A stretch of 64,000 bases of DNA, from positions 5,431,880 through 5,495,879 of the forward strand of contig CM041538.1 in assembly GCA_023238725.1 (NCBI GenBank), given 5' to 3'. The position numbers were made by a program, and so were the translations under genes. Origin of the DNA: Scortum barcoo. Its lineage: Eukaryota > Chordata > Actinopteri > Centrarchiformes > Terapontidae. A model generated the notes under the pieces. That model was not told the DNA's origin, ran no database searches, and saw only the letters and a list, made by a program, of their open reading frames with translations. Position 1 is the first letter of the stretch, and every line of letters begins with the position of its first letter. Below are positions 24,313 through 35,931 of the stretch, one piece after another.

Positions 24313-26383
24313 GAAATAAGAATATAATTACCTCCTCTCTCATTCAGTTTTAAAAAAAGAAATGAATATTACTCTTCACAGAGGGTTGATTCATTGCAGG
24401 AAGTACAGATTGCACAGGTGAAACTAATGAACCGGGAACTTAGTATGGGATTCACCTCTCCTCTTTCTCCAAATCCCTCGGTAACCAGCACAATTTCAGG
24501 GGCTCCACCGAGTCAGAGAACGAGCGCTTCCTCCTGCTGGATGACCTGTGTGGGCAGAACTGTTTTTGTGGCAAGAACTGGGAACCCGGTGGTATTATTC
24601 TGAGCAGAGATCCTGTTACACCAGAGGGGGATCACACGCTTGGCAGGATGGCCACTATGAAAAGGCTCTGGTCATCTGCGAGCAGAAAGCCCTTAGCAAC
24701 AGCATTCCCCAGGAGAGGAAGCTGGCAGGGTGGGGAAACAGAATCAAGTCGCTGTGTCCTGATTGCTAAGTGCGATTACATGATGGAGTGTCACCAGCAA
24801 CACCTGTTGTTGTGGGCTTTTGTTGCACTACAGGTCCCAGGCTCCTTTTTTATTTACATGGACCCATCTGGGTCAAATGTGTTTTTGTCTGCAGCCTTTT
24901 GAATGGTCAGTGCATTCAGATTTTTTTTCTTCTGATGGATATTGCAGAAATAGGCTGATATTTAAAAATTTGTTATTATCTGACATTTTCACATAAAAAA
25001 AACGTCTGCTTTGTTATTATCTGCCAAAGACCAAATGTGATTCCAATCGTATAGAATTTGTGAAATTTCCGAAACACTGAAAGTGGTTCAGAGGAAGATC
25101 TGGTTATTGAAATATGACAGGTGGGAGCGACAGACAAGCTTAAGATTGAAGAACTTTTAGCTAGAATCTTTAATGTCTAAAATGTCTATACTGTAGACAC
25201 TGTCTAATGTCGGTCCTCTTTAGCCTCCTGTTATGACACGTAGGCAGCCACAGACACTCCACTTGTCGATGCGCTCGTCCATCCAGCCGTGACATCTAAC
25301 CTGTAATGGTCAGGGGCTTATGAGTAATGCTGTTTATTAAAGGAAAACAAAAAAGGCTGCATTTTTAGTTTCTTAGGGTTGTTCCGGTTTCCCTCTGGAT
25401 CACAACATGAACGATGTGAAAAAGAAAAACATCTGCCTCGCGTTAGAATTCATTCTCTGCTCTGTCTTCTCAGCACACGCTTTCTTTTTTTTTTATCTAC
25501 AACCGTTGCCTGTATGCAGGCAGAAATACCATTATTAGCTCAGAGTATTCTCACAGTAAATAATTATTTAACACCTGTCTTTTGCTTTAACATACATGTA
25601 ACTGCCAGAGAGTAGGGGAAAAAAAATACTGTGCTTGTCGTTGGAAATAAAAATGTGTTCAGAAGTAGCCTATTAAGGATGCATTCATTTCACTGGACAG
25701 TGCTGGACATACACCGCCCAACCCTACATGATAGTACATGACTGACTTTAAATAGTAAATTAACAAAAGAAAAGGGAAATGATACTCAAACTAGCATCAC
25801 TGTCATCAGACCAATATAAAAATATCAAATATCAAATAATACATTTATATACTAATCGAGATTTCTGACACAGGATACAATTTCTTAGCGTATGTGTTTT
25901 TTTTGTTTTTTTTTTCAAAGTAACTTCATCAAATCTAATAATGCTTAGCATTTGATGGACCATGAGTGATCATAAAGCTGTGATGGGTTTTAGGTCATTG
26001 CTTCCTGATTACCCTGGCACAGAGTTGTCACTTTCTAAGAACTGCAAAGTTGCCTCATGTGTAGCTCTTCGCCATTAAATTTATGGTGATGCATGCATGG
26101 GGCAGACTAATGGACATACAGTCGCAGTCTGGCTTAATGGGGTCTCGTCTCGTGTGCTTGCCAAACAAAATGCCTGAGGTATGTAAAAAAAAAAAAAAAA
26201 GTCAGAGTAGTGCATATTTGATCTGGTAAGCACTTGGAAACAGGATACAAGTTGTGGGGTTATTAATCACAGGACTGTATTCTACGAGTGAGCAATCTTG
26301 TGCGGCATAGCGAGCTGCACTGTACATTTCATCCTCTGGAAAGCAATTTATTGGACCAGCTTCAGTCTGCGGAGGAGGAGCAT

Positions 26384-26385
<2 letters not shown>
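24313..26385. other. non-coding stretch with one weak exon candidate
   Basis: Nothing recognised except a stop-free plus-strand frame at 24444-24899 with a good-looking splice acceptor at 24499 (see findings). An A16 run lies at 26185-26200. The rest shows no gene or repeat family. Confidence 0.45.
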
Positions 26386-26418
<33 letters not shown>

Positions 26419-26427
26419 GGGGGGGGG
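26386..26427. repeat. (GT)15 followed by G12 tract
   Basis: Uninterrupted GT dinucleotides at 26386-26416 run directly into twelve G (26416-26427). The longest pure microsatellite in the window. Confidence 0.95.
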
Positions 26428-26974
26428 TCACACCACTTTTCTAGCTTTCCTGTGTCACAGCAACTATTTATGTACTGTATGATGATGTACTGCAAAGATT
26501 TGCAGATTGATCAAAGGTAGAGAATCGAGTGCCCAGGTGGTAATAAACCACGTGATAAATATGTGGCTGGTTTGACATTTCTCTGTATGCATTCAGCTTA
26601 ACAGGAGTTTGAACCCCTGAATAAAAAAGGCTCTATCAGACACATCCCTCACACCCCCACACCCTCCACTCTGAATCTACTAATTCTCCTCAGCAATTGA
26701 GCCGTACCACTGAGATGTCAGGGGAGTGTATTCTAGTCCTTTCTGTGTGCAAAGAAGGGACGCTCCCTAAATTGATTTTTCCTTGTTGCTGAAACACAAA
26801 GCGTTTAAGGGCGACAGCATGGGAGGCACAGTTTCTCTTTATCAGTGGATATAAACAGAGATACACAGAAGTCAGATTCGAGATGTTTTTGTGCACTGCT
26901 GTGCTTCCACAAAGCTGGATTATGAAAGTCTGAAATAGTTTAAGGGTTTGACGTAGACACAGTAGACTGCTATG
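26428..26974. other. non-coding stretch, nothing recognised
   Basis: No exon or repeat family seen; the minus-strand 68-codon frame at 26690-26896 has no domain features. Confidence 0.5.
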
Positions 26975-27110
26975 ACGCCACAGCCAGTTGGCCGTTAGCT
27001 TAGCATAAAGAAACAGGGGGACACAACTAGACTGGCTTTGTCCAAAATAGTCTGCCTTCTACTTCATCTAACACTCCTCAGAGAACCCTCTGAAAAATAA
27101 CAACTTGTCA
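26975..27110 (-). repeat. degenerate dispersed repeat, copy B
   Basis: Plus-strand GTTAGCTTAGCATAAAG, AAACAGGGGG and CTTTGTCCAAAAT match in order the reverse-orientation arm of the repeat at 51430-51520 (TTTAGCTGATGACAAAG, AAACAGTGGGGG, CTCTGTCCAAAG). It also matches the same teleost family as the copy at 12700-12895. The family is unnamed here and the edges are approximate. Confidence 0.5.
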
Positions 27111-28329
27111 TTTTTACATTTAGATTTTTTACAGATTGAATAAATCAGGTGAATGCACATTTTTAGCGATTGTTTCCAGTCTATATTCTGAGCCGAGCGA
27201 ACCGGATGCTGGCTGACATGGGACTGATACATTGGTCTTATCATCCAACTCAAGAAGGTCAATAAGTGTACTTCCCAAATTGTGCTTTGGTTTGTATGTA
27301 ATCTCTTTGTGATCAGCTGCTTTTATTGATTTGTTGATTTGATGATCTCTACGGCCATGCCTCACATCCGCCCCACCAGTGATGGAGATGTGAATAATAC
27401 ATGTCTGGAAATAAAGGTTAGTGTCTTGTGTCACTGTGCAGATCCAAGGCAGTTATTCTTTATTGCATTTTGTTTCCTCTGTGAGTAAAAAATCTATTTC
27501 TGAAAGTAGCTGAAGCTTAAAACCCAATAAAATCACAAGCTGTGTGAAAATGACAAACAACGGCAAATACAGACAAATGGCAGCTGCTTTCAGAAAAGCA
27601 GCGTTTGTTTGTGAATGTGCTCTAATGAGACTCGGTGAAATAAACACGATCGAGTCTGACTTGACGCAAACAACAAAGGCCAGCGCTGCATCGAGTAAAT
27701 GAAGCCTGTTACGGTGAAGGCACAGCTTCAGCGTCATCCTGGCACTCTGTCCTCTGACAGCTCCTTTGCTTCTTTTATTTCCCTTTAAATCATCACAACA
27801 ATATCTGCGACATTTCTCACTCCAATGAGGACAAAGAACTACCAAGTGAAACTGTTTTACCTCAAGGCATCTAAACAGACTCCAGAGACTTCATCTTTCA
27901 TCTTTTAAATGATGAATCACTTGGACAAAGATACTGTCACTTCTGTGCTAAATACTTGCAGAGAAAATGACTGATGGCATTAGAATTCATACTCCGGCAA
28001 AAGTGTTGCCAAACCCCCCCCCCATGGGATCGTGTGCTGTGAGTCGCAGCTGTTGCCACTGTCACTTTTCTCTGCCTCACACAAGCGTTCACGTCTCCAA
28101 AGCAAACACTGTAACATACAATGGCACCGTGAGGAGCTAGCAGCAGACAGGTGTGTCAGAGGACGGACAGGAACGAAAACCAGATGAAATGAGAGAAAAG
28201 TCCCCTTTTTTTCAACACCCGCAGTATATTTATTCAAAGCTCCAGTGGGGGCCTTTGCCAAACATGTCAGGAAACACTTCTATATGTGTACAATAAAGAG
28301 GGAAACTATCACATGGTCCAATAGGAGCT
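27111..28329. other. non-coding stretch, nothing recognised
   Basis: Minus-strand frames of 101 codons (27129-27434) and 130 codons (27453-27845) have no recognisable domain or convincing splice sites. A C-rich run lies at 28014-28022. Confidence 0.5.
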
Positions 28330-28600
28330 GCATCTAACCTTTCATTATTAATTGATTTGTGAGTCATGTTTAGGTTAAATTGACTGTTGTTCAGTCAATA
28401 CAGTGATGAAAAAACAGCCAACTCCCATATATTGAATTTACGATCACATAAAAAGGGCTAAGTAATAAATCTTCCAAATTTAAGAGGCTTGTATTTTGCA
28501 TTGAAATACTTGATAAACTATTCAAAGTATACATTTACGATCCAAAGTTGCGTCAGTTAATCTCCTGTTGATTGAATAATAAATTAATCAGATTCCCTCT
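28330..28600 (+). repeat. degenerate dispersed repeat, first copy
   Basis: The segment GCTAAGTAATAAATCTTCC...AATTTAAGAGGCTTG...TTTTGCATT recurs in diverged form at 28996-29060. Downstream TTAATCTCC...GATTGAATAATAAATTAATC fits the A+T-rich 3' part of a common teleost repeat I recognise but cannot name. Confidence 0.5.
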
Positions 28601-28984
28601 TTAGCACCAGTCAGGTCTAGTCAGTCTAGTAATTCGAATAGAAAACCACCTGCAGAGAGGTGAGAGAAGGGGAGCAATTAAGGTCCATCCAGGTAAACAA
28701 GTACATTTTAACAAGACTAACAGCGTGTCTACAGAGGAGGTGTGACGTGAGCAGCATGTTACTAGAGCATCTCTGTCTGTGTCGACACATGATGCATTCA
28801 GGACTGAGCGCAGAGGAACGTCACCTGCACTTTGGCAGTACTCACCACCCAATACACGATCACTGTTGTAATGTACGTGAAACGTAAACATGAAACCACA
28901 CACTGTGTCACGTTTACTTGCATATAGTGAGAGTGACATCGTTACACAGCCTGTGTAGTTAGCTGGATTGGTTAAAATAGCAAT
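28601..28984. other. segment between two copies of the same repeat
   Basis: Unrelated to the flanking repeat copies. It is covered by a minus-strand 160-codon frame (28601-29083), which also runs through the second repeat copy and so is unlikely to be a gene. Confidence 0.45.
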
Positions 28985-29200
28985 AAAATAACATAACAGT
29001 GGATAAGTAATGCATCTTCCCAATTTTAGGAGCTGGAACCAGCTAATGTTTTGCATTTTTATACTCTTTATTTGTGGAGCCAATTTGGCATGTTCTTATC
29101 TCATTTGCTTGTACAGAATCTAGAACAACGGTGGACTGAGACAGTAATTCAGGCCAGGAATCTGACTCTATTTGTTGATGTATCTGTTAATTAATCTGAA
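28985..29200 (+). repeat. degenerate dispersed repeat, second copy
   Basis: GGATAAGTAATGCATCTTCC, AATTTTAGGAGCTGGAACC and AATGTTTTGCATTTTT match 28450-28510 in the same order and orientation. The end near TTAATTAATCTGAAATTTAA may be the family's A+T-rich 3' part. Edges approximate. Confidence 0.5.
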
Positions 29201-29999
29201 ATTTAACTATGGAACTAAGTATAATACCAATTAAAAAATGTAAAAAAACACTCCACTGTGAAAAGGTTTTGACTCAGTGTGCATCCAACTTATGTGGCAT
29301 GACTGAGTGCTGGTACTTCCTCAGTCTAGACTCTATATATCTGTATCTATATTTTTCTTATAATAATAATTTCTACATGGTTGAAACAAATTGCCTTTAA
29401 TGTGGAACGATCGCTATGTTGCACTCATGCCTCTGATATAATTCCTCCATGGAGATGAACAAACTGTCTAGCCTTCAGGCCGTTGTGTCACACTGTTATT
29501 AGTTAATTAGTAAGTCATGCTGCGTTTGGTATGTCGTGTGTGTGTGTGTGTTGTAGCTGGTGTTTTTGACCGATCTGGTCCCTTACTGGCAAACACGTTG
29601 TTTTGGCTGCGACTGTGGCCTTTTCTTTATTCTCCTGAACGGGAACGGGAGCGCTGACTTGAGTGTGTGAGCGTTGCCCCTGATAGATTTTGAGGGGTCT
29701 CTTAACTTGTTCCTGCATGGTAAAGTTGACTGTTCATGGCAGGCCAAAGCAGCCCTCAGGTCAAGGGGAAGTCCTCATGAGCTGTCCGTGAGTGCATACA
29801 AACCAAAGTTAAGAGATCAATATAAATAAAACAAAACACTAATTTCAACAATTTCTTAATGTTCCTTTAGAGATCTGTGCTGGACAGAGGTCATAGCAGG
29901 CTCCATTACAGAGAAAGTTGAATATCTAGCAAAGAAAATAAGAATTGAAAAGAAAAAAAATCCACAGTAAACTATGTTATCTCTCCGCTGACATAGAAA
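29201..29999. other. non-coding stretch with (GT)8
   Basis: A GT microsatellite lies at 29536-29551. No exon or mobile element recognised. Confidence 0.55.
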
Positions 30000-30290
30000 C
30001 CGGTCGATGTTGAATGAATCGCGGATCACTGACTCTGTGTTCGCTCGACTGGGCTTTACGTGCAGAGTAGGACTTGAGCCAGACAGATGCTTCCAGGTGG
30101 AAGTGGACCAGAGGGCAGAGCAGCGTTTCTGGAGCGCTGCCACCCAGAGCTCCACCTAAATCGACCGGCACTCCTACTGCGCAGCATCCCGCCGAGGACG
30201 ACGACTCCGCGGATGGACCTCTCTCTGACCGCCCCGCACGACGACTGCTGGATCAATAATTAACTCAGAATGCCGTAGCCGGCCAGGAGT
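30000..30290. other. CpG-rich patch
   Basis: I count about 24 CpG dinucleotides in 290 bases, most of them in 30121-30243 (for example CCGCCGAGGACGACGACTCC). Flanking DNA is A+T-rich and CpG-poor. All three minus-strand frames have open stretches here, but none gives a protein I recognise and no clear splice pair or TATA box is visible. It may be a small CpG island, a first exon of an unseen transcript, or young inserted DNA. Confidence 0.5.
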
Positions 30291-30520
30291 GTGTGAAGGG
30301 TGAAGATTTATGCATTGTGAACAATCTGATTGGTTCCCATGTGTCAGGAAAGACAAATTGATGCCAGAAAAGTAACTGTATTCCTTTTGAATAGTAATTG
30401 CTACACTTGGCTGCTTATCCACTAGCGTCTCTGCCACTGGCATATCTCCAAGGGCTCTCTTTAAGGAATTCAAATATGACACCCAAGTCTATTAAATACT
30501 TTCACTTCATTTAAAAGGGG
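30291..30520. other. non-coding spacer, nothing recognised
   Basis: Between the CpG-rich patch and the next repeat; no feature seen. Confidence 0.5.
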
Positions 30521-30705
30521 CATTTTCAGTGGCCACTTTATTAGATACACTTGTATAATCTAATGCAAAGATATCGATGTTCAGTTTGACTGAAACTGTC
30601 GGACAGGTATTCATTTAACTAGATGTTTATTGTTGAGGTTGTTGCTTGCAGTGGTGCTGAGCTGGACCGCATTATGATGAGAGGTGTGGATGTTTTGCCA
30701 GCCCT
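30521..30705 (+). repeat. degenerate dispersed repeat with TTATTAGATACAC core
   Basis: CAGTGGCCACTTTATTAGAT followed by ACACTTGTATAATCTAATGC, then TGTTTATTGTTGAGGTTGTT and GTGGTGCTGAGCTGGACCGC. I recognise this order as a widespread fish repeat whose consensus reads TTATTAGGTACAC at this point. Single copy here; class unknown. Confidence 0.5.
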
Positions 30706-31059
30706 ATTTACAAACGGTGAGATTATATTAGAAATAAAGGGTCGCTCTTTAGCTGCAAAATGCTCCGCTACGTTCTTTGGCTGTATGCTAACTTTGTCTA
30801 AGTGCCATTTAGTGCGTGCAGTGGCTTCATCAGAGCTTTATTGCTGGAAAAAGCTGCCTGCTGGGGCTGAAAACCTTGCGGTCAGAGCAGCGAACCAAAA
30901 TGCAGGATGCGAAACCAAAACTAAGAGCTCAAAAAGGCTCTGTGGGATAATTCTGTGTGGGATTGAGCGACACCTTTCACCACTACACGCTGTGCCATTG
31001 TAAGGATAACAGTAATGATTAGTGCAGCTTTAAACTGGAAAAAATGTGATTAAAAATAT
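30706..31059. other. non-coding spacer with a chance plus-strand frame
   Basis: The plus-strand frame 30623-31003 (126 codons) begins inside the preceding dispersed repeat, so it is not treated as a gene. Nothing else recognised. Confidence 0.5.
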
Positions 31060-31450
31060 GTTCATGTACATTTAAGCTCAGACAATAAAAGAAAATTCAT
31101 TGGCCTGTAAAGAGCAGAGCTGTGAAAGTCACAGTCTCACTGTGGAAAGGATTAAGTTAGGTAATTACTGCAGCTGGCTAATTAACTGACTTTGTGAAAT
31201 GTCGCAATACAGCTTTGTCATTTGCTTAATTGTCTTGAGAAGAAAATAGTTTAAGTCTTATCATTGGCCTTTACCAGTACGCACTTGACAAATTGTTTAC
31301 CATTTCAAATGCCGCCTGCCATTGTGATCCCTGACGGGGACAAAGTGATAGTTTGCCATACAATGAGCAAACACAGCGAAAAGATACGGCGCTGAGTAAA
31401 TATTCTAAACGTTTTTCCATTTGTCATCACCCTAACTCGATTACTTTAAT
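31060..31450. other. candidate conserved regulatory block, TAAT-rich
   Basis: Repeat-free block with several homeodomain-type cores: GGTAATTACTG, GGCTAATTAACTG, GCTTAATTGTC and CTTTAATTATTC. This composition is common in vertebrate conserved non-coding elements, but conservation cannot be judged from one sequence. Confidence 0.25.
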
Positions 31451-32259
31451 TATTCAAAGTGGAGATTAAGGAAGTTACCATGTCCAACCGAGCTGCTACT
31501 GGAGAATGACCAGTGAAACAACGTCCTCACTGTGGTGGCATCCCAAACTCGCGGATGTCGATGTCAGTGGGAAGTTATTTTCTGTCTCTTCCAGTTATGT
31601 GACCTCTCTTCTGGTCTGGTTGCAGCTCTGACTAACAGGGACGAGATCTGAGGCCAGATCAAATCCTCTGTTCTCTGCAAGGAGAGGCATTAATAATCTG
31701 TTATTAACTCCCCCTAACTTCCCCACTTCATGCCTTTCCTTCCCTTAAATAAATAAGCACTTAGGAAAATTCATTGTCCTGTGCTCTGCTTCTACGATAA
31801 CGGCCTGGGGATGGACAGATGGACTGTTTTCTGCTTTCTGTTCCCATTCCCTTTTTCTTTCTCCTCCTTGCTCCGCCGAGGCTCAACCCGCGCTCCCCAC
31901 CTCAATGCGGGCTCCTTCACCTTTGCCTCAAACACGAATAAACATTTGCACTCAAATCCCACTTAAGATTCTGAGCCCAGGCTGCCACTTATTTTCCAGA
32001 GGACCGGATCAAATAAGGCCAAGGGCTGCTTGCGGGGAAGGGGCACCTCGGTTTCAATGCGCGGCCTTGAAAACACAACAGTATAACCATGCTACATTAC
32101 TGCGCATGCTAGTATAAGCTCTCCTGACACACAAAACACAAGCGCAGACCGAGCTATTCAGCCCTTGGTTTCAAGGTTAAGTGCTTGTATTGTGTGAAGA
32201 AAGCAATTCATTCAGCCTCTGGAGGTGTATATATTCAATTCAGCAGCCACATCTCCTGT
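31451..32259. other. non-coding stretch, nothing recognised
   Basis: No exon, RNA gene or repeat family seen. Confidence 0.5.
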
Positions 32260-32480
32260 TACTAAAAAGTGTAATAATTGTTCTCTAATCACGCTAATTA
32301 GATTAGGAAATGTGCATGTAAGTTGTCTTATTCTTAATGGTTACTTACCAACTATTTAATCAAACTCAGATGCTAATTCACGTTTGATGAGTTCATATGA
32401 GTTGAATGCAAAAGCAAATTAAACATGTTCATTCCTCACTTCTATTCCACATAATGTAATTAGCCTCTTTTTATTAAGAC
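32260..32480. other. candidate conserved regulatory block, dense TAAT cores
   Basis: In about 220 bases there are at least eight TAAT/ATTA cores, including GTAATAATT, GCTAATTAGATTAGG, TTTAATCAAAC, GCTAATTCACG, CAAATTAAAC and GTAATTAGCC. There is no repeat signature and no open frame. It resembles a homeodomain-bound enhancer in composition only. Confidence 0.25.
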
Positions 32481-35400
32481 TAGTGATATGTCATTATCTT
32501 TAGACACTATGGTGGGCATCAGTGAAATGCGTCTCCATAGTCTGACACTGTTGATACTAAGTGATGTCCCCCCCCCCACCCCCGGCTCTCTGAAAGACTT
32601 GCATTATGTAAATGGTTCCTAATTTGTTTCGATGTTGCATGAAAAGCTCAGCGGTCTGACTTGGCGCTTCAGTTTGAGCACGGCCGCCTTGTCGAGGCCC
32701 GGCGCTGAGCAGAAAGCAGAAACAAGTGGACGTGATGAATGAGGGGATGATGACAATGTTTCGAGTGAAACGTTTGCACAACCTGGGGCGGGAATGAGAG
32801 GAAAAAAGGAAAAATTGGAGGGAAATTTCTGGTGAGTTCTGAATGGTCTCGTTTAATTGTACATTACTGCTCTGCTTTGCACGAACTCCTGCCGTGGAGA
32901 TCTTGAATTGGTTGACATAAACATAATAGTAGGATATTTTCAAATATTGTACTATTAGTCAAGGCAGTGTGAACCTCTCCTCCTCTACTTGTTGTGTTCA
33001 GTTCAACTTACATTGCATTACATTTCAATTTGTCCCTTTTGTGCAATTTAAATTTCTCAATGCACTTTTCTTTTCACAGACCAACAACTTAAACAAACAG
33101 CATCTGTCAAGTTAGTGGCAGGATACAGTTGATTGTGATAACCACAAACCGGCCAAGAAAAGGCTAACAACACGGACGCTGTAGCCTGGAAGTTCTCACT
33201 GGCTGTTATTGCTGCACGTACACAGCTCTGTACATTAGAGGCGCAAACAGTTTTACAAGTTTTCGCCTTTTTTTTTCTTGAACCGGGTCAGTGCAAACAT
33301 ATATCAACGCCGCTGGTTGATTCCCTCACCTTCCTGCCCTCCTCTTCAATTGGTCTCATGGGAAATCTATAGCTGCACCGTATTAAGTAAAACCTCATGC
33401 TTCAGGAGTGTAATCCTACTCCTGCTGACTCATAAAAATGATAAAGGGGCCGTGCTGACATCAGCTGAATATAATTCTATTAGAGCCCCCATTTGTTGTT
33501 GGGTCTCGCTGCAGCTTCATTCAGTTGTCTAAATGACCCTTCATTTATTTTAGTGCCCTGTTGGGAAGGAGGGCGGCACCCGAGCACTCCAGATGATACT
33601 CCGGAAGCCGAGCCATCAGAGCTCAACTGACGGACCGAGCTGATGCATTTTCTCTCTCTCATCTCCTCTGCTGCTTTTCCCTCTCCACCCTGCTGCTAAT
33701 GCATGAGACGTTCCCTCGTTCTCTGGCTGCAAATGGAGCTCTTAGCTGCTGCTTTCAAAATGGATTAGGGAGGATTTTTCCTCCCAAAGTTTTTTCGCTC
33801 GTGGCTCAGGCGTAAACATGACAGCACGTGCCACGTGTAAAGTTTTAACGCTGTGTGCTCCACTGTTCATCAGTCTTGGCTGAAGAAAGATGTCAGTCCT
33901 GTCTGTTGCGCACGTTTCCTGGCTACAGACGATGCGCTGTCAGCAGCGAGCTGTTAAACCAGAATCTATGGGCAGCATGTTGGTTTTTCAGCATGTTTTA
34001 CAGTTGGAAGCCTTGTCATTGGGAACACCCACAGGTTTTCACATGCTTGAAAGTATGCAATTGTCTGCCTCTCCAAGCTCTTGACACTGCACCATTTACA
34101 GCACATTTACACTTTAGGCTGTTGACTTTTACAGTATGTTTTTTTTTTTTTTTTTACAAACTTTTTCCTCCATCTCTCTTTCACAATGTAAGACAGTCAC
34201 TTTCCCCCCCTTCGCACTCTCAGTAGCTCTCTCTCTCCTCCCTCCCCATGTCTTTCCCCTGGTGTGTCTGAGTCGTGAGCAGTAACAGGTGGCCCCTGAC
34301 AGGAAGTGGGCTGGCTCGTACTTCAAGTAACCCTTCATTCTTGTGGTTCTCCCAGAGCAAAGTACTCCCCACTGTGATGTGACAAGTCTGTGGGCCCAGT
34401 GGTTGTTGTTTCTTTCCTCAAAGCGATAAAGTCTTCAAATGTACAGCTGTTCACCTTCAGCTTCATCCATCCTTCAGTCTATCTCTCACAGTTTCTCTCT
34501 CTGCCCTGTTTTCAGCATTAATTAATGATTAATTTTTCCTGGTGACATTTTGAGCTTTAAATGCACATTTCTCTTCCACAAACACCAGCTGTCTTTCACA
34601 GAAGTCCAGTTCTATTATATGTCTGTATATGTCACACACTGCTCAGGTTATTTTAGCTAGGCTGGCAGCGTGGCTCTAGGGGTGGTTATTGGTCTCTCTG
34701 TCCACTACTCTGACCAAAATTTCCAAACAAGTATTGCCAGGAAATATCCATACATTCATAGTCCACAGAGGATGAATCCTTCTATCAGCCTTTAGCTCAA
34801 ATCACCCCTGTAACATCCTCACAAAGTCACTTGTATGGCTGTAGACTGTTATCCTTAAGAAATAACAAAGGGATAAGAAATCTGTAAAATGCAGATAAAG
34901 CTCAGCACCAGTAAAGACACGGACTGTCTGTTGCTTCTGGAGTAAGGGCGCTGGCTTTCCCCCTGAGATAACCCGGGGCACAACTGCCAAACGTTCCACC
35001 TGAAAAATAAATTGATGAGACCGTCATCCACATTGTTGTGGGAAAAAATAAAATAAAATAAACATAAAAGTGATTGCATTTTACTGTGCTGAATTTGTGC
35101 TAAGATGAAATTCAAATACTAAATACAATACAATACAAATATTAAACTTCAGGCGTATCTCAGATTTGCGGTTCTTCTCGTTATGGCGAGTATGACAGCA
35201 AAAGAGGGGGCCATTCTCAGTATGTAAAATTCAGGCACATATTTTTATTCCCTAAAGGCAGGTTTATGTGCCTCTCAAAGCAAGGACATTTGTTTACAGA
35301 TACGCATGGTTATTGTTTTCCCCAGCTGGGAACAGCATATCCTCAAGGATATTAAAACTGTGGATACTTTCATAAGCAGACCCAGAAAAGCATGCTGCCT

Positions 35401-35814
35401 CGATGCTGGAGATAGTTGTAATGAAAAAAAATGGTCAATTGAAAGTAACACCTTTCTTTATTTCTTTATATCTCATGTTCATATTTAGCCTCAATGCAAT
35501 ATGCAGGCATCCATACAATAAGAGATTACAGTGTGGAGCTGTTCATTATTGTAATTTGAATTAAAGATTTGATTTTAGATACTTTAAAATGGCAGGCAGG
35601 AAGAAAAGATCAGTGATCAAAGAAATATGTGCAAATGTGATGGTACTATTGTTAAGATCCTACAGTAATACTTAATTCAATGCTAATTGGGCAAGCACCC
35701 AATATTACACTCAGTGTAACTTGCAGCTGTTTCTTGCATAAATCTGAATCTTTTCTGCCAGGCACCACCACAGGACTGATGGCGCTGGCTGCTTTCACAA
35801 ATGCACAGAGTGAT
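32481..35814. other. non-coding stretch with simple tracts
   Basis: C-rich run at 32568-32583, T17 run at 34139-34155, and a TTAATTAATGATTAATTTTT cluster near 34518-34537. Open frames of 123-128 codons (32557-32943 minus, 33855-34226 plus) carry no recognisable domain; the second reads through the poly-T run. Confidence 0.5.
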
Positions 35815-35931
35815 CAGTGTCGGGGAAGCTACTTTGAAAGCAGAGTTTCGCATGCTACCACTTACTTCCCACTGGAAGCAGATGAACTACGCTTTTTAAG
35901 AAAAAGTAGGTCAAACTGCTTTATAAATACC
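35815..35931 (+). mobile_element. possible hAT-type element end, fragment
   Basis: Begins CAGTGTCGGGGAAGCTACTT and continues with TACCACTTACTTCCCACTGG and GAACTACGCTTTTTAAG. The CAGTGTTGGGGAAG-type start is typical of common teleost non-autonomous hAT elements. No matching inverted end or 8-bp target duplication was found, so only one end seems to remain. Confidence 0.45.

Noticed and set aside
28601..29083. 160-codon minus-strand frame
   Set aside because: Runs through a dispersed repeat copy; composition not protein-like.
33855..34226. 123-codon plus-strand frame
   Set aside because: Reads into the T17 run, giving poly-Phe; likely chance.
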